Source of the DNA: an uncultured Clostridia bacterium
GTDB lineage: Bacteria > Bacillota > Clostridia > Oscillospirales > Acutalibacteraceae
Direction of reading: 5' to 3'
Assembly (NCBI GenBank): GCA_937912045.1
Contig: CALDPI010000200.1
Span: 1 to 6,893 of the forward strand
Length of the DNA stretch: 6,893 nucleotides
Part shown: piece after piece, positions 1 to 6,861 of the stretch
Layout: each line of letters begins with the position of its first letter
Position numbering within the stretch: the first letter of the stretch is position 1
The notes under the pieces: generated by a model
What the model saw: the letters and a program-made list of their open reading frames with translations, nothing else
What the model was told of the DNA's origin: nothing
Databases searched by the model: none
Position numbers and translations under genes: made by a program

Positions 1-1973
1 ACGGTATCGTGGTAGTAACGCGCCGTATAAAGCGCGTCACCCGCCATAGCGCGTGATTCGACCTGTTCAAGCACGGTCACACCGTCATAAACGCGGTCGG
101 CGTGGTAGGAAAGCTTTTTAAGGAAGTTTTCCTCAAGCTTATACGTAACACCTGCCGATTTCTTTTTGATTATGCCGTCGGCGAGCTTTGCGGTGTATGC
201 GCTGACCGCAGGAATAACGTCTTTTTTGACCATATCGAGCATTGTGAGCGCCTCTATATTTATGGTCTTGGCATAGTTCTCTAACATTATTTCATAGCGC
301 GACTGAAGCTCGGTCTTGGTAAAGACGCCGTAACGCGAGAAGGTTTCCAACGTTTTTGGCTCTATGAGCATGGGCAGTGCATCGACGGTTGAAGCAAGAT
401 TTAAAAGTCCGCGCTTTTTGGCTTCCTTTTTCCACTCCTGTGAATAGCCATCGCCATTGAACACTATTCGCTTATGCTCCTTATATATATCACGGATTAC
501 GGCATAAATTTCCTTTTCGATATCATCCGCTTTTTCAAGGCGGTCGCAGATATCATCAAGTGACTCGCTCACTATGGTGTTGAGCACAACGTTCGGGTCT
601 GCAATGGACGAGGAGGAACCTAACATACGAAACTCAAACTTATTTCCTGTGAAGGCAAAGGGCGACGTGCGGTTGCGGTCGGTTGAGTCCTTTTTGAAAT
701 GGAGCAGAACGTGTGCGCCAATCTCAAGCTCGGGCATTTTTTCGCCTGAATATTCTTTTCCCGCCTCGATTGCCTCTAAAATTGCGGTGAGCTGGTCACC
801 GAGGAACACAGAAACGATTGCAGGTGGAGCCTCGTGTGCGCCAAGACGGTGGTCGTTTCCGGCGCTTGCAACAGTTGCGCGCAGCATTCCCTGATGGGTG
901 TCCACAGCCGACAGCACAGCCGCAAGCATTAATAGGAACAGCTTGTTTTCGTGCGGCTTTTTGCCCGGCTTAAAGAGGTTTACGCCCGTATCGGTGGAGA
1001 GCGACCAGTTGTTGTGCTTGCCGCTCCCGTTAACCCCTTTAAACGGTTTTTCGTGCAGAAGGCACACTAGTCCGTGGCGCGTAGCGATGCGTTTCATCAT
1101 TTCCATAACGAGCTGATTCTGGTCACACGCGACGTTGACCGTTTCAAATATGGGCGCCAGCTCGTGCTGGGCAGGTGCCGCCTCGTTATGCTCGGTCTTG
1201 GCGAGCACGCCGAGCTTCCAAAGCTCGCGGTCTAATTCACTCATAAAGTCCTTAACACGCGGCTTGATTGCGCCAAAATAATGGTCGTCCATCTCCTGTC
1301 CTTTTGGTGGGCGGCCGCCCATAAGTGTTCTGCCGCAATACATAAGGTCCTTTCGGGATTTATAATACTTGCGGTCTATGAGGAAATACTCCTGCTCGGC
1401 TCCGACAGTGCAGAAAACACGCTTAACGTCGTCCATTCCGAATATGCGGAGCAGACGAAGCGTTTTTTCGTTTATGACCTCCATCGAGCGCAGAAGCGGT
1501 GTTTTTTTATCAAGCGCCTCGCCGCCGTATGAGCAGAATGCTGTTGGGATGCAAAGGGTATCGTCCTTTACAAAGGCATACGAGGTTGGGTCCCAAGCGG
1601 TATATCCGCGTGCCTCAAACGTGGCACGAAGACCGCCTGACGGAAAGCTTGAAGCATCAGGCTCGCCCTTTATAAGCTCCTTGCCCGAAAACTCCATTAT
1701 TACGGTATCGTCACCGACGGGTGATATAAAGCTATCGTGTTTTTCGGCTGTGATGCCCGTCATCGGCTGGAACCAATGCGTATAGTGTGTGGCGCCCTTT
1801 TCGATTGCCCACTCCTTCATACATTTGGCAACAACGTTTGCAATATCTATGCTGAGTGCGCAGTCCTTTTCAATGCACTCTTTCATTGCATTATAGGTCG
1901 CTTTGGGCAGGCGCGCCTTCATTTCAGCGTCGTTAAACACCATACTTCCGTACAGCTTTTCGGTTATAGACAT
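1..1973 (-). CDS. glnN: Type III glutamine synthetase, 3' end cut by the window edge
   Basis: Glutamine synthetase of the large GSIII class. It condenses ammonia with glutamate, using ATP, to give glutamine in the cytoplasm. The minus-strand frame is open for 657 codons from ATG at 1973 to the left edge; family members are about 700-730 residues, so some 40-70 C-terminal residues are missing. The GSIII-type N-terminal region includes HYTHWFQPMTG (residues 63-73). Catalytic-domain motifs follow: GAEQEY at 191-196, with E193 and E195 as likely metal ligands; EHNEAAPAQHE at 261-271; NGSGKHNNWS at 315-324, with H320 in the glutamate-binding region; and NRTSPFAF at 434-441, the ATP/phosphate-binding arginine segment. 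The visible end contains SRAMAGDALYTARYY, typical of the GSIII C-terminal region. The start is supported by GGAGG six bases before ATG and by a promoter about 30 bases upstream. The family call is very secure; the positional roles of residues come from family knowledge. Confidence 0.97.
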   Translation of the reverse strand, partial: MSITEKLYGSMVFNDAEMKARLPKATYNAMKECIEKDCALSIDIANVVAKCMKEWAIEKGATHYTHWFQPMTGITAEKHDSFISPVGDDTVIMEFSGKELIKGEPDASSFPSGGLRATFEARGYTAWDPTSYAFVKDDTLCIPTAFCSYGGEALDKKTPLLRSMEVINEKTLRLLRIFGMDDVKRVFCTVGAEQEYFLIDRKYYKSRKDLMYCGRTLMGGRPPKGQEMDDHYFGAIKPRVKDFMSELDRELWKLGVLAKTEHNEAAPAQHELAPIFETVNVACDQNQLVMEMMKRIATRHGLVCLLHEKPFKGVNGSGKHNNWSLSTDTGVNLFKPGKKPHENKLFLLMLAAVLSAVDTHQGMLRATVASAGNDHRLGAHEAPPAIVSVFLGDQLTAILEAIEAGKEYSGEKMPELEIGAHVLLHFKKDSTDRNRTSPFAFTGNKFEFRMLGSSSSIADPNVVLNTIVSESLDDICDRLEKADDIEKEIYAVIRDIYKEHKRIVFNGDGYSQEWKKEAKKRGLLNLASTVDALPMLIEPKTLETFSRYGVFTKTELQSRYEIMLENYAKTINIEALTMLDMVKKDVIPAVSAYTAKLADGIIKKKSAGVTYKLEENFLKKLSYHADRVYDGVTVLEQVESRAMAGDALYTARYYHDT

Positions 1974-2002
1974 AGGATACCTCCGTTTTTTAATACTTTA
2001 CA

Positions 2003-2031
2003 AGTATATTTAAATTCCTTTAAAATGTCAA
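2003..2031 (-). promoter_or_regulatory. Sigma-A/sigma-70 type promoter of glnN
   Basis: On the minus strand a perfect TTGACA (2026-2031) is followed by a 17-base spacer and TATACT (2003-2008), one mismatch from TATAAT. Transcription should start near 1996, leaving a leader of only about 23 bases that carries GGAGG before the ATG. Such a leader has no room for a riboswitch, T-box or attenuator. Any nitrogen control of this promoter would therefore have to act through DNA binding upstream or on the enzyme. I see no clear GlnR box (TGTNA-N7-TNACA). Confidence 0.85.
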
Positions 2032-2072
2032 TCGCTTGTTAATTTTTCGTCCCTTTTTTATCTAATCGCCCC

Positions 2073-2097
2073 AAAAACTTAATTAAATTAAGTTTTT
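2073..2097. repeat. Perfect 12+1+12 AT-rich palindrome upstream of glnN
   Basis: The left arm AAAAACTTAATT (2073-2084) and right arm AATTAAGTTTTT (2086-2097) are exact reverse complements around a single central A. The site lies about 42 bases upstream of the glnN -35 box and about 50 bases past the terminator of the preceding aminotransferase gene. It could be a binding site for a dimeric regulator. It could also be a weak AT-only hairpin acting as a second terminator, though its T-run is inside the stem and it lacks a GC-rich core. The symmetry is seen directly; the function is unknown. Confidence 0.6.
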
Positions 2098-2146
2098 AGT
2101 GGTTTTTTCTTAACTATATCGTGTGGTTTCATTAATAAATAAAAGA

Positions 2147-2170
2147 AAACCCCTGATTTTACAGGGGTTT
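2147..2170 (-). terminator. Intrinsic terminator after the aminotransferase gene
   Basis: A perfect 9-base-pair stem, AAACCCCTG (2147-2155) with CAGGGGTTT (2162-2170), encloses a 6-base loop. On the minus strand it starts eight bases past the TAA at 2178-2180 and its 3' arm runs into a T-rich tract (TTTTCTTTTATTTATT). It should end aminotransferase transcripts before the glnN promoter. On the plus strand the hairpin is followed by only three T within its own arm, so it is unlikely to work in that direction. Confidence 0.88.
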
Positions 2171-2177
2171 CACAAAA

Positions 2178-3458
2178 TTATTCACCAATAAGCTTTTTAA
2201 GGCTTACAATCTTAACGCAGAGCGAGAAAAGCTCTGTTGCGATGGCCAAATCCTCAATGGGCGGATAGGACGGAGCAATTCTTATATTGCTGTCGTCGGG
2301 GTCCTTGCCGTAAGGATATGTGGCGCCTGCGCCTGTGAGTATTACGCCTGCCTTCTTGCAGAGGGCAACGATGTCCTTTGCGCAGCCCTGAAGCGACTGG
2401 AAAGAAATGAAATATCCGCCAAGCGGCTTGGTCCATTCGCCCACGCCACAGCCCGAAAGCTCACGCGTGAGAATTTCGTCAACCGTTTGGAACTTGGGGC
2501 GCAGTATGTCGGCGTGCAGACGCATATGCTCGCGCATACCGTTGATATCACCGAAATAACGCACGTGACGAAGCTGGTTTACCTTGTCGTGACCGATGGT
2601 CTGCATTGACATCTGATGCTTGATTTCCTTTAGGTTGTTGTGCGATGCGGCAATGGCCGAAATGCCTGAACCGGGGAAACTGATTTTTGAGGTGGAAACA
2701 AACTTATAAACCATATCGGCGTGGCCTGCCTTGCGACACTCGTCCAAAAGCTCAAGCACGACGTCCTGCTTGTCGTCATAGAGGTGGTGAATGCAGTATG
2801 CATTATCCCAGAAAATTCTGAAATCCTCTGCGGCGGGCTTAAGTCTTGCGAAGCGGCGCACCGTCTCGTCCGAATAGGAATAGCCCTGCGGATTGGAATA
2901 TTTGGGAACGCACCAAATGCCCTTAATTGCGGCATCCTGGGAGACGAGCTCTTCAACCATATCCATATCGGGACCGTCCTGGTTCATCGGCACGTTAATC
3001 ATCTCAATACCGAAATGCTGTGTGATGGCAAAGTGGCGGTCATAACCCGGTACGGGGCACAAGAACTTGACCACAGGGAGTTTGCCCCAGGGTGTGTGTC
3101 CCATAACGCCGTGTGTCATACAACGTGAAATTGTGTCATACATAACGTTCAGGCTGGAGTTGCCGTATATTATAATGTTATCAGCAGGGACCTCCATCAT
3201 ATCGCCGAGAAGCTTTTTTGCCTCCTCAAGTCCCTCCAGCACGCCGTAATTTCGGCAATCGGTTCCATCCTCACAGGTCAGGTCGGATGCACTGCTGAGC
3301 ACGTCCATCATACCCATTGACAAATCAAGCTGTGCGGTGCTGGGCTTTCCGCGCGCCATATTAAGCGACAAATCGCGTGCTTTAAACTCGTTATATTTTT
3401 CTGTCAGCTGAGCAAGCAGTTCCTTCTTTTCGTTCAGTGACAACTCATTGTAATTCAT
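2178..3458 (-). CDS. PLP-dependent aspartate aminotransferase, class Ic-like
   Basis: A 426-residue cytoplasmic aminotransferase of fold type I, resembling the PF12897/AspT-like group (class Ic, known from Corynebacterium). It probably exchanges the amino group between aspartate/oxaloacetate and glutamate/2-oxoglutarate. Visible features in order: SLNMARGKPS at 31-40, an N-terminal segment typical of this group; YGNSSLN at 98-104, expected to hold the cofactor phosphate; PKYSNPQGYSYS at 185-196, with N189 near the pyridine ring; FWDNAY at 216-221, with D218 contacting the pyridine nitrogen and Y221; STSKISFPGSG at 255-265, with K258 as the Schiff-base lysine; and NIRIAPSYP at 391-399, with R393 as the substrate-carboxylate arginine. 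All key residues are present, so it should be active. The start is supported by GAGG seven bases before ATG. It has its own promoter and terminator. Substrate is inferred from subgroup resemblance; another dicarboxylic or aromatic amino acid is possible. Confidence 0.92.
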   Translation of the reverse strand: MNYNELSLNEKKELLAQLTEKYNEFKARDLSLNMARGKPSTAQLDLSMGMMDVLSSASDLTCEDGTDCRNYGVLEGLEEAKKLLGDMMEVPADNIIIYGNSSLNVMYDTISRCMTHGVMGHTPWGKLPVVKFLCPVPGYDRHFAITQHFGIEMINVPMNQDGPDMDMVEELVSQDAAIKGIWCVPKYSNPQGYSYSDETVRRFARLKPAAEDFRIFWDNAYCIHHLYDDKQDVVLELLDECRKAGHADMVYKFVSTSKISFPGSGISAIAASHNNLKEIKHQMSMQTIGHDKVNQLRHVRYFGDINGMREHMRLHADILRPKFQTVDEILTRELSGCGVGEWTKPLGGYFISFQSLQGCAKDIVALCKKAGVILTGAGATYPYGKDPDDSNIRIAPSYPPIEDLAIATELFSLCVKIVSLKKLIGE

Positions 3459-3490
3459 ACAACAACCTCGCTTTGAAAATATTACAGGGT

Positions 3491-3520
3491 ATTATACCAC
3501 ACCTTATGCACAAAAGTAAA
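3491..3520 (-). promoter_or_regulatory. Promoter of the aminotransferase gene
   Basis: On the minus strand a perfect TATAAT (3491-3496) is preceded by an 18-base spacer and TTTACT (3515-3520), which matches four of six positions of TTGACA. The predicted start near 3484 gives a leader of about 25 bases with GAGG before the ATG. The promoter sits directly downstream of the thiT terminator, so the aminotransferase is expressed independently of thiT. The adjoining stretch on the minus strand, GTTAACTAATTGTTTAC, is AT-rich but shows no convincing operator. Confidence 0.78.
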
Positions 3521-3532
3521 CAATTAGTTAAC

Positions 3533-3560
3533 AAAAAAAGAGCCCGAAGGCTCTTTTTTT
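3533..3560 (-). terminator. Intrinsic terminator of thiT
   Basis: GAGCC (3540-3544), a CGAA loop and GGCTC (3549-3553) form a 5-base-pair GC-rich core. The core is flanked by seven A (3533-3539) and seven T (3554-3560), which extend the stem. In the minus direction it begins one base after the thiT stop (TGA, 3562-3564) and ends in a T7 tract, the classic rho-independent form. Because it has A7 and T7 on opposite sides it could work in both directions, but no plus-strand gene reads into it. Confidence 0.92.
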
Positions 3561-3561
3561 C

Positions 3562-4116
3562 TCAGCGTTTTATAAATTTGTAAAAAGCCTTGTTGCTGAG
3601 CAGGGCGAAAAGCGCCAGCGAGGTTGTAATCATTTCGGGCACCATATAGGACGCGTTATAGGTAACAGAGCCCCAGATTACCGTCCATATTCCCTCCTCA
3701 AAATTGCCAAACAGCACAACTCCCGACAAAAAGTGCATTAAAAAGCGGAGCACAAGCGACAGCACAGCACCGACGATTATGAGCACCTTGCCCTTGTTTT
3801 TCATAAAGCCGATGGTGCCGAGCACGGTATATGCAAGAATGTAATCAAGCAGTATGCAGGAGACGAGTATGACGGGGGTCAGTCCCCAGCTTACCACCTC
3901 TGCAATGCTTAAAAGCATTTGTATGACGCTGTTGACGAAGCAGGCAAAAAATCCCCACCTTACGCCATACATTATGGGGATGAGCATAACAGGCAGCATT
4001 GCAAGCGGCGTTACGCTTCCGCCAAAGGGCAGGTCAACCGGCTTTATAAGGCTTAAGACGGTTGAGAGTGCGATGAGCACCGCACTGACGGTTAGTTTTT
4101 GTGTTTTTTCTTTCAT
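3562..4116 (-). CDS. thiT: Thiamine ECF-transporter substrate-binding subunit ThiT
   Basis: A 184-residue integral membrane S component that binds thiamine outside the cell and works with the shared ECF module (EcfA, EcfA', EcfT), which is not in this window. Nearly the whole protein is hydrophobic, consistent with about six membrane helices, the usual ThiT/YuaJ size. Family signatures: RWGF at 53-56, RFLMHFLSG at 124-132 (H128) and WTVIWGSVTYNASYMVPE at 144-161, the aromatic-rich thiamine pocket segment with W144, W148, Y153 and N154. D91-Y92 may correspond to an acidic-aromatic pair in characterised ThiT proteins. The ATG at 4116 is chosen because AAGGAG lies five bases upstream. An in-frame ATG at 4197 would add 27 residues, but these would be encoded by the leader terminator hairpin, so that start is rejected. 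The TPP riboswitch in the leader independently supports the thiamine assignment. Confidence 0.95.
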   Translation of the reverse strand: MKEKTQKLTVSAVLIALSTVLSLIKPVDLPFGGSVTPLAMLPVMLIPIMYGVRWGFFACFVNSVIQMLLSIAEVVSWGLTPVILVSCILLDYILAYTVLGTIGFMKNKGKVLIIVGAVLSLVLRFLMHFLSGVVLFGNFEEGIWTVIWGSVTYNASYMVPEMITTSLALFALLSNKAFYKFIKR

Positions 4117-4150
4117 TTTTACTCCTTCTTTCTTTGCAGAGCGCCGAAAA

Positions 4151-4177
4151 AAAGCACCGCAAAAAATGCGGTGCTTT
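4151..4177 (-). terminator. Regulatory terminator in the thiT leader (riboswitch expression platform)
   Basis: AAAGCACCGCA (4151-4161) and TGCGGTGCTTT (4167-4177) form a perfect 11-base-pair stem around a 5-base loop. Read on the minus strand the hairpin is followed by a continuous run of T (seven, counting the last three stem bases), so it is a strong intrinsic terminator. It lies between the TPP aptamer and the thiT ribosome binding site, 35 bases before the ATG. This is the position expected for a terminator that forms when TPP is bound and aborts transcription before thiT. Confidence 0.93.
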
Positions 4178-4198
4178 AAAAGTAGGTAGTATAACATA

Positions 4199-4290
4199 AG
4201 CTTTCCTACGACGGCATTACCCGCATCAGGTTAAAGGGTCGAAACATAACGGTTTCCTCTCAGCCGAAGTAAATTCAGCTCCCCTAGTGC
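4199..4290 (-). promoter_or_regulatory. TPP (THI-box) riboswitch aptamer controlling thiT
   Basis: On the minus strand the conserved THI-element segments occur in the right order and spacing. AGGGG is followed by a 7-base-pair P3 stem (AGCTGAA/TTCGGCT, 4262-4280). CTGAGA (4258-4263) is the pocket for the aminopyrimidine ring of TPP. GAAAC/GTTTC forms an optional P3a. GACCC pairs back to the GGGG to form P2. ACCTGATG (4224-4231), GGTAATGCC (4213-4221) and GTAGG (4205-4209) form the pyrophosphate-sensing arm. The P5 pairing reads GCGG with CCGT, including one G-U pair, in place of the commoner CTGG/CCAG. High TPP should fold the aptamer and favour the downstream terminator. The exact P1 boundaries are uncertain by several bases. 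Confidence 0.97.
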
Positions 4291-4308
4291 AACGTTTGTT
4301 GCAACCAA

Positions 4309-4337
4309 ATTTTACTACTTATTTCCGTCCTTGTCAA
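4309..4337 (-). promoter_or_regulatory. Promoter of thiT, overlapping the end of the YfhO-like gene
   Basis: On the minus strand a perfect TTGACA (4332-4337), a 17-base spacer and TAAAAT (4309-4314) form a near-consensus sigma-A promoter. Transcription should begin near 4302, a few bases before the riboswitch. The -35 box and spacer are coding sequence: they lie within the last codons of the upstream membrane-protein gene (Leu-Asp-Lys-Asp-Gly-Asn-Lys-stop), and the -10 box starts immediately after its TAG stop. A small GCAAC/GTTGC inverted repeat (4289-4302) covers the predicted transcript 5' end. Confidence 0.87.
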
Positions 4338-6861
4338 GACCTTCTTGATGTTTTTCTGTCGTTTCAAATGCAGACAGAGGCAAAATTGCATCGTGGCGGT
4401 CGCACCTTTTCCAAAGCTCGAGCAGCTTTTCACCCTCGGGATAATAGTTGACGGCCTCGTGCTTTTTGTAATAACGCTTTACAAGGATTAGATATACAGA
4501 AAGGGTGACAAAGGCAAGAACCGATATCACCGCGCCGAGTGCAAGGCCGGGTGTTTTATAAACAAAGCGAATTTCATTCTCGCCTGCGCCTGCCTTTACA
4601 GCCATAAAGCCGACGTTCACCTTTTCTATTTCGGTTTCCTTGCCGTTTATATATGCCGTCCAGCCCTCGTCATACGGAATGGAGAAGAAGACAAGATTTT
4701 CGCGCTCCAGCGTGGTTTTCGCATAAAAACCGTTTTTCTCTATGGAAAACTCTTCTGCCGCGGTGGCGGCACGCGCCTTGCAGTCACGTGCAAACGAAAA
4801 CTCGCCTATGTCAAGGCCTTCTTTTTCGGTTTCCTCTCCGCCGAGGTAATATTCATCACCAAGGTGTTTTAAAAGCGTGCCGTATTTTTCTATCTGCTCG
4901 CCGTCCAGCACAATGGCCTTGAGCATCATATTTGCGGCGCTACTCTCGCCGTAATACAGGCACTCGTCCCTCGTCATATAATAATCGTACGTGAAGCCGT
5001 AGGGAATATAATTTTCGTTTTCATAAATATCGTATCCGCTCTGGCTGTCGAGATATTTATAGCCGTCCATTTTCGCTATGTCGTCCTCGACAAAATCATA
5101 TCCGTCCTGCATATCGAGCAGGTACCTGACCGAAAGCAGCGAGCGTGCGGCATATGAGTCGGTTGTGGGTCGGCTGGCAACGCCGCGCTCCTCGCCTATG
5201 AACTCATAAAACTCGGTCACAGAGGTGGGAACGATGGAATGGAATGCATTGATACTGCTGTATCCAAGATACATTCCGGCATTGTCCACACATTCATATG
5301 CGTCAATTCGGTAGTCGCCCTTATCGCCCGGGAGGATGACCTCGCCCTCCAAAAGTGACGGAATCATAACCTTATCCACGTCGTACGAGTGGGTTTTGCC
5401 AAGCCCCACAAAGAGTGAAGCGTATATAACCGACATAATGCACACCGAAACGGTGGCCATTTTTACAAAGAAGCGTCTGTTGGTGCGAAGTTTGCAGAGC
5501 AGTACACGAAGTATAAGCAGTGCGATTACCGCGATGGCACACCAGATGAAAAACCTTTCACGGAAGACACCGTTATCATCGTCTGTGTATATTCCGAAGC
5601 GAGTAACCTTTCCGTTCTCGTCAAACGATTCGGGCATAAAGCCTATTACAAGCGTTACCGCCAGCGTTATAGAGAAAACCCAACCGAAAGCATTGTTCCA
5701 TTTTATATCGCGCCGCTCTACCGCCATACAGGTGGCAAGGCACATCATTAAAATGGGCATATAGTACCAACGGGCATAGTACGCCGTGTTGAACATATAA
5801 AAAGAGCTGTTGAGTATGGGCACAAGCGCCATAAAAATCATAATTCCGATTAATCGGGTGAGCCAATGCCTGCGCTTTGCCGACATAAATGCCCAGACAC
5901 CCACCATACTGAATATGGGCAGCCAACCGCCGAGAGACGACCATTTTACGTCGGCCTCGGGGAAGAATACGGGGCGTGCAGGCAGGTCGGGTGGGAAGAA
6001 AAAGCACTGCAGAACGTTTGCATATATGCTTTCCTTGCCGTAAAGCAAAGCGCCCCAGCCTGTCTGAATTTCGGAAAGGCGGCTGTTGCCCGAAAGCGCC
6101 ATTACCGTGGGCAGCAGCAAGACCGATGACAGTAAAAGTCCGATAACCGCCTCAGACGCGAGGGCGAAAAATCTGCCCCATTTGAATTTCCAACGGTGAG
6201 AGAGCATTCGCACTGCCCAGTATATTATGGCAAAGACCACCATACCGAAGAAGAAAAAGTAGTTCATGGTGGCGGCGGCGAAAACCGTAAGTGCAAAAAC
6301 ACCGCGGCGATTTTCGGTTATGAGCAGCTCGACCGACAAAAGCAAAAGCGGGAAAATTATGAGCGCTTCGTGAAAGTGGTTGAAGAAGATATTATAAACC
6401 GAAAAACCCGAAAACGCGTACATTATTGCACCGAGACGTGCGGTGCTGTTGCTTTTCAAAAAGCGCTTAAGATACAAATATGCGGTGAGTGCGCAGAGCG
6501 CAAATTTGAGCATCAGAAGCGGTCCCATAAGGTAGGGCACCGCGCTTGTCGGGAAAAGGAGTGTCAGCCAGAAAAACGGACTGCCGAGCAGATAAAACGT
6601 GTATGAGCCGACAAAGTTTGCACCCAGGTCTGTGCCGAAGTCCCACGCGGTTTGTCCCGACCTTATAAGCGAATGACAATGCTGATAAAAAGGTATTTGC
6701 TGAACGTTGAAATCACCGTAAAACAGAAAATAGCCCTTGTCCATTATCATATACGGCAAAAACACAGCCGCCGCCATGCAGTACGGCCCCTGCGAAAATA
6801 TCACCGTCACAAACTGCATATTCAACACATCCGTGCACGCCGTGCGTGTTTTCACAGGCAT
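4315..6861 (-). CDS. YfhO-family polytopic membrane protein (GT-C-like), start uncertain
   Basis: An 848-residue protein as read from the ATG at 6861, resembling the Bacillus YfhO family (PF09586). Members have a GT-C-like fold and are implicated in glycosylation of envelope polymers such as teichoic acids; acceptor and donor here are unknown. The N-terminal half holds about ten or more hydrophobic helices (roughly 19-40, 88-130, 143-180, 187-218, 230-255, 312-326, 335-355, 363-380, 391-408, 436-455, 468-487). The YGDFNVQQIPFY motif (48-59), just after the first helix, contains D50, the likely GT-C-type acidic residue in the first extracytoplasmic loop. Residues about 490-770 form a soluble, presumably external domain with FFSIPYDEGWTAYINGK (725-741), a family C-terminal signature. 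One more helix (about 771-795) and a charged 50-residue tail follow. There is no ribosome binding site before the ATG at 6861 and the frame stays open to the right edge, so the true start may lie outside the window. No terminator follows the TAG at 4315-4317. Confidence 0.88.
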   Translation of the reverse strand: MPVKTRTACTDVLNMQFVTVIFSQGPYCMAAAVFLPYMIMDKGYFLFYGDFNVQQIPFYQHCHSLIRSGQTAWDFGTDLGANFVGSYTFYLLGSPFFWLTLLFPTSAVPYLMGPLLMLKFALCALTAYLYLKRFLKSNSTARLGAIMYAFSGFSVYNIFFNHFHEALIIFPLLLLSVELLITENRRGVFALTVFAAATMNYFFFFGMVVFAIIYWAVRMLSHRWKFKWGRFFALASEAVIGLLLSSVLLLPTVMALSGNSRLSEIQTGWGALLYGKESIYANVLQCFFFPPDLPARPVFFPEADVKWSSLGGWLPIFSMVGVWAFMSAKRRHWLTRLIGIMIFMALVPILNSSFYMFNTAYYARWYYMPILMMCLATCMAVERRDIKWNNAFGWVFSITLAVTLVIGFMPESFDENGKVTRFGIYTDDDNGVFRERFFIWCAIAVIALLILRVLLCKLRTNRRFFVKMATVSVCIMSVIYASLFVGLGKTHSYDVDKVMIPSLLEGEVILPGDKGDYRIDAYECVDNAGMYLGYSSINAFHSIVPTSVTEFYEFIGEERGVASRPTTDSYAARSLLSVRYLLDMQDGYDFVEDDIAKMDGYKYLDSQSGYDIYENENYIPYGFTYDYYMTRDECLYYGESSAANMMLKAIVLDGEQIEKYGTLLKHLGDEYYLGGEETEKEGLDIGEFSFARDCKARAATAAEEFSIEKNGFYAKTTLERENLVFFSIPYDEGWTAYINGKETEIEKVNVGFMAVKAGAGENEIRFVYKTPGLALGAVISVLAFVTLSVYLILVKRYYKKHEAVNYYPEGEKLLELWKRCDRHDAILPLSAFETTEKHQEGLDKDGNK

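Noticed and set aside
574..1785. Plus-strand open frames (574-894, 898-1116, 1281-1532, 1369-1785)
   Set aside because: All lie antisense to the strongly conserved glnN frame, lack ribosome binding sites and show no recognisable protein features.
1737..2042. Plus-strand open frame running from glnN into the intergenic region
   Set aside because: It is antisense to the glnN start and its promoter, has no supporting signals and is best explained as a by-product of the opposite strand.
1974..2140. ANTAR-type hairpin pair, T-box or glutamine riboswitch upstream of glnN
   Set aside because: The predicted leader from the promoter at 2003-2031 is only about 23 bases, and no T-box, glutamine-aptamer or paired hexaloop hairpin motif is visible upstream.
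2721..3128. Plus-strand 135-codon open frame
   Set aside because: It is fully antisense to the aminotransferase, whose catalytic motifs are all intact on the minus strand.
4117..4197. 27-residue N-terminal extension of ThiT from an ATG at 4197
   Set aside because: It would be translated from the riboswitch terminator hairpin and has no ribosome binding site, whereas the ATG at 4116 has AAGGAG five bases upstream and starts a normal-length ThiT.
5621..6606. Alternative open frames inside the YfhO-like gene on both strands (for example 5621-6007 minus, 6196-6606 plus)
   Set aside because: The 848-residue frame shows the expected membrane-helix pattern and family motifs; the others have no start signals and an implausible composition.
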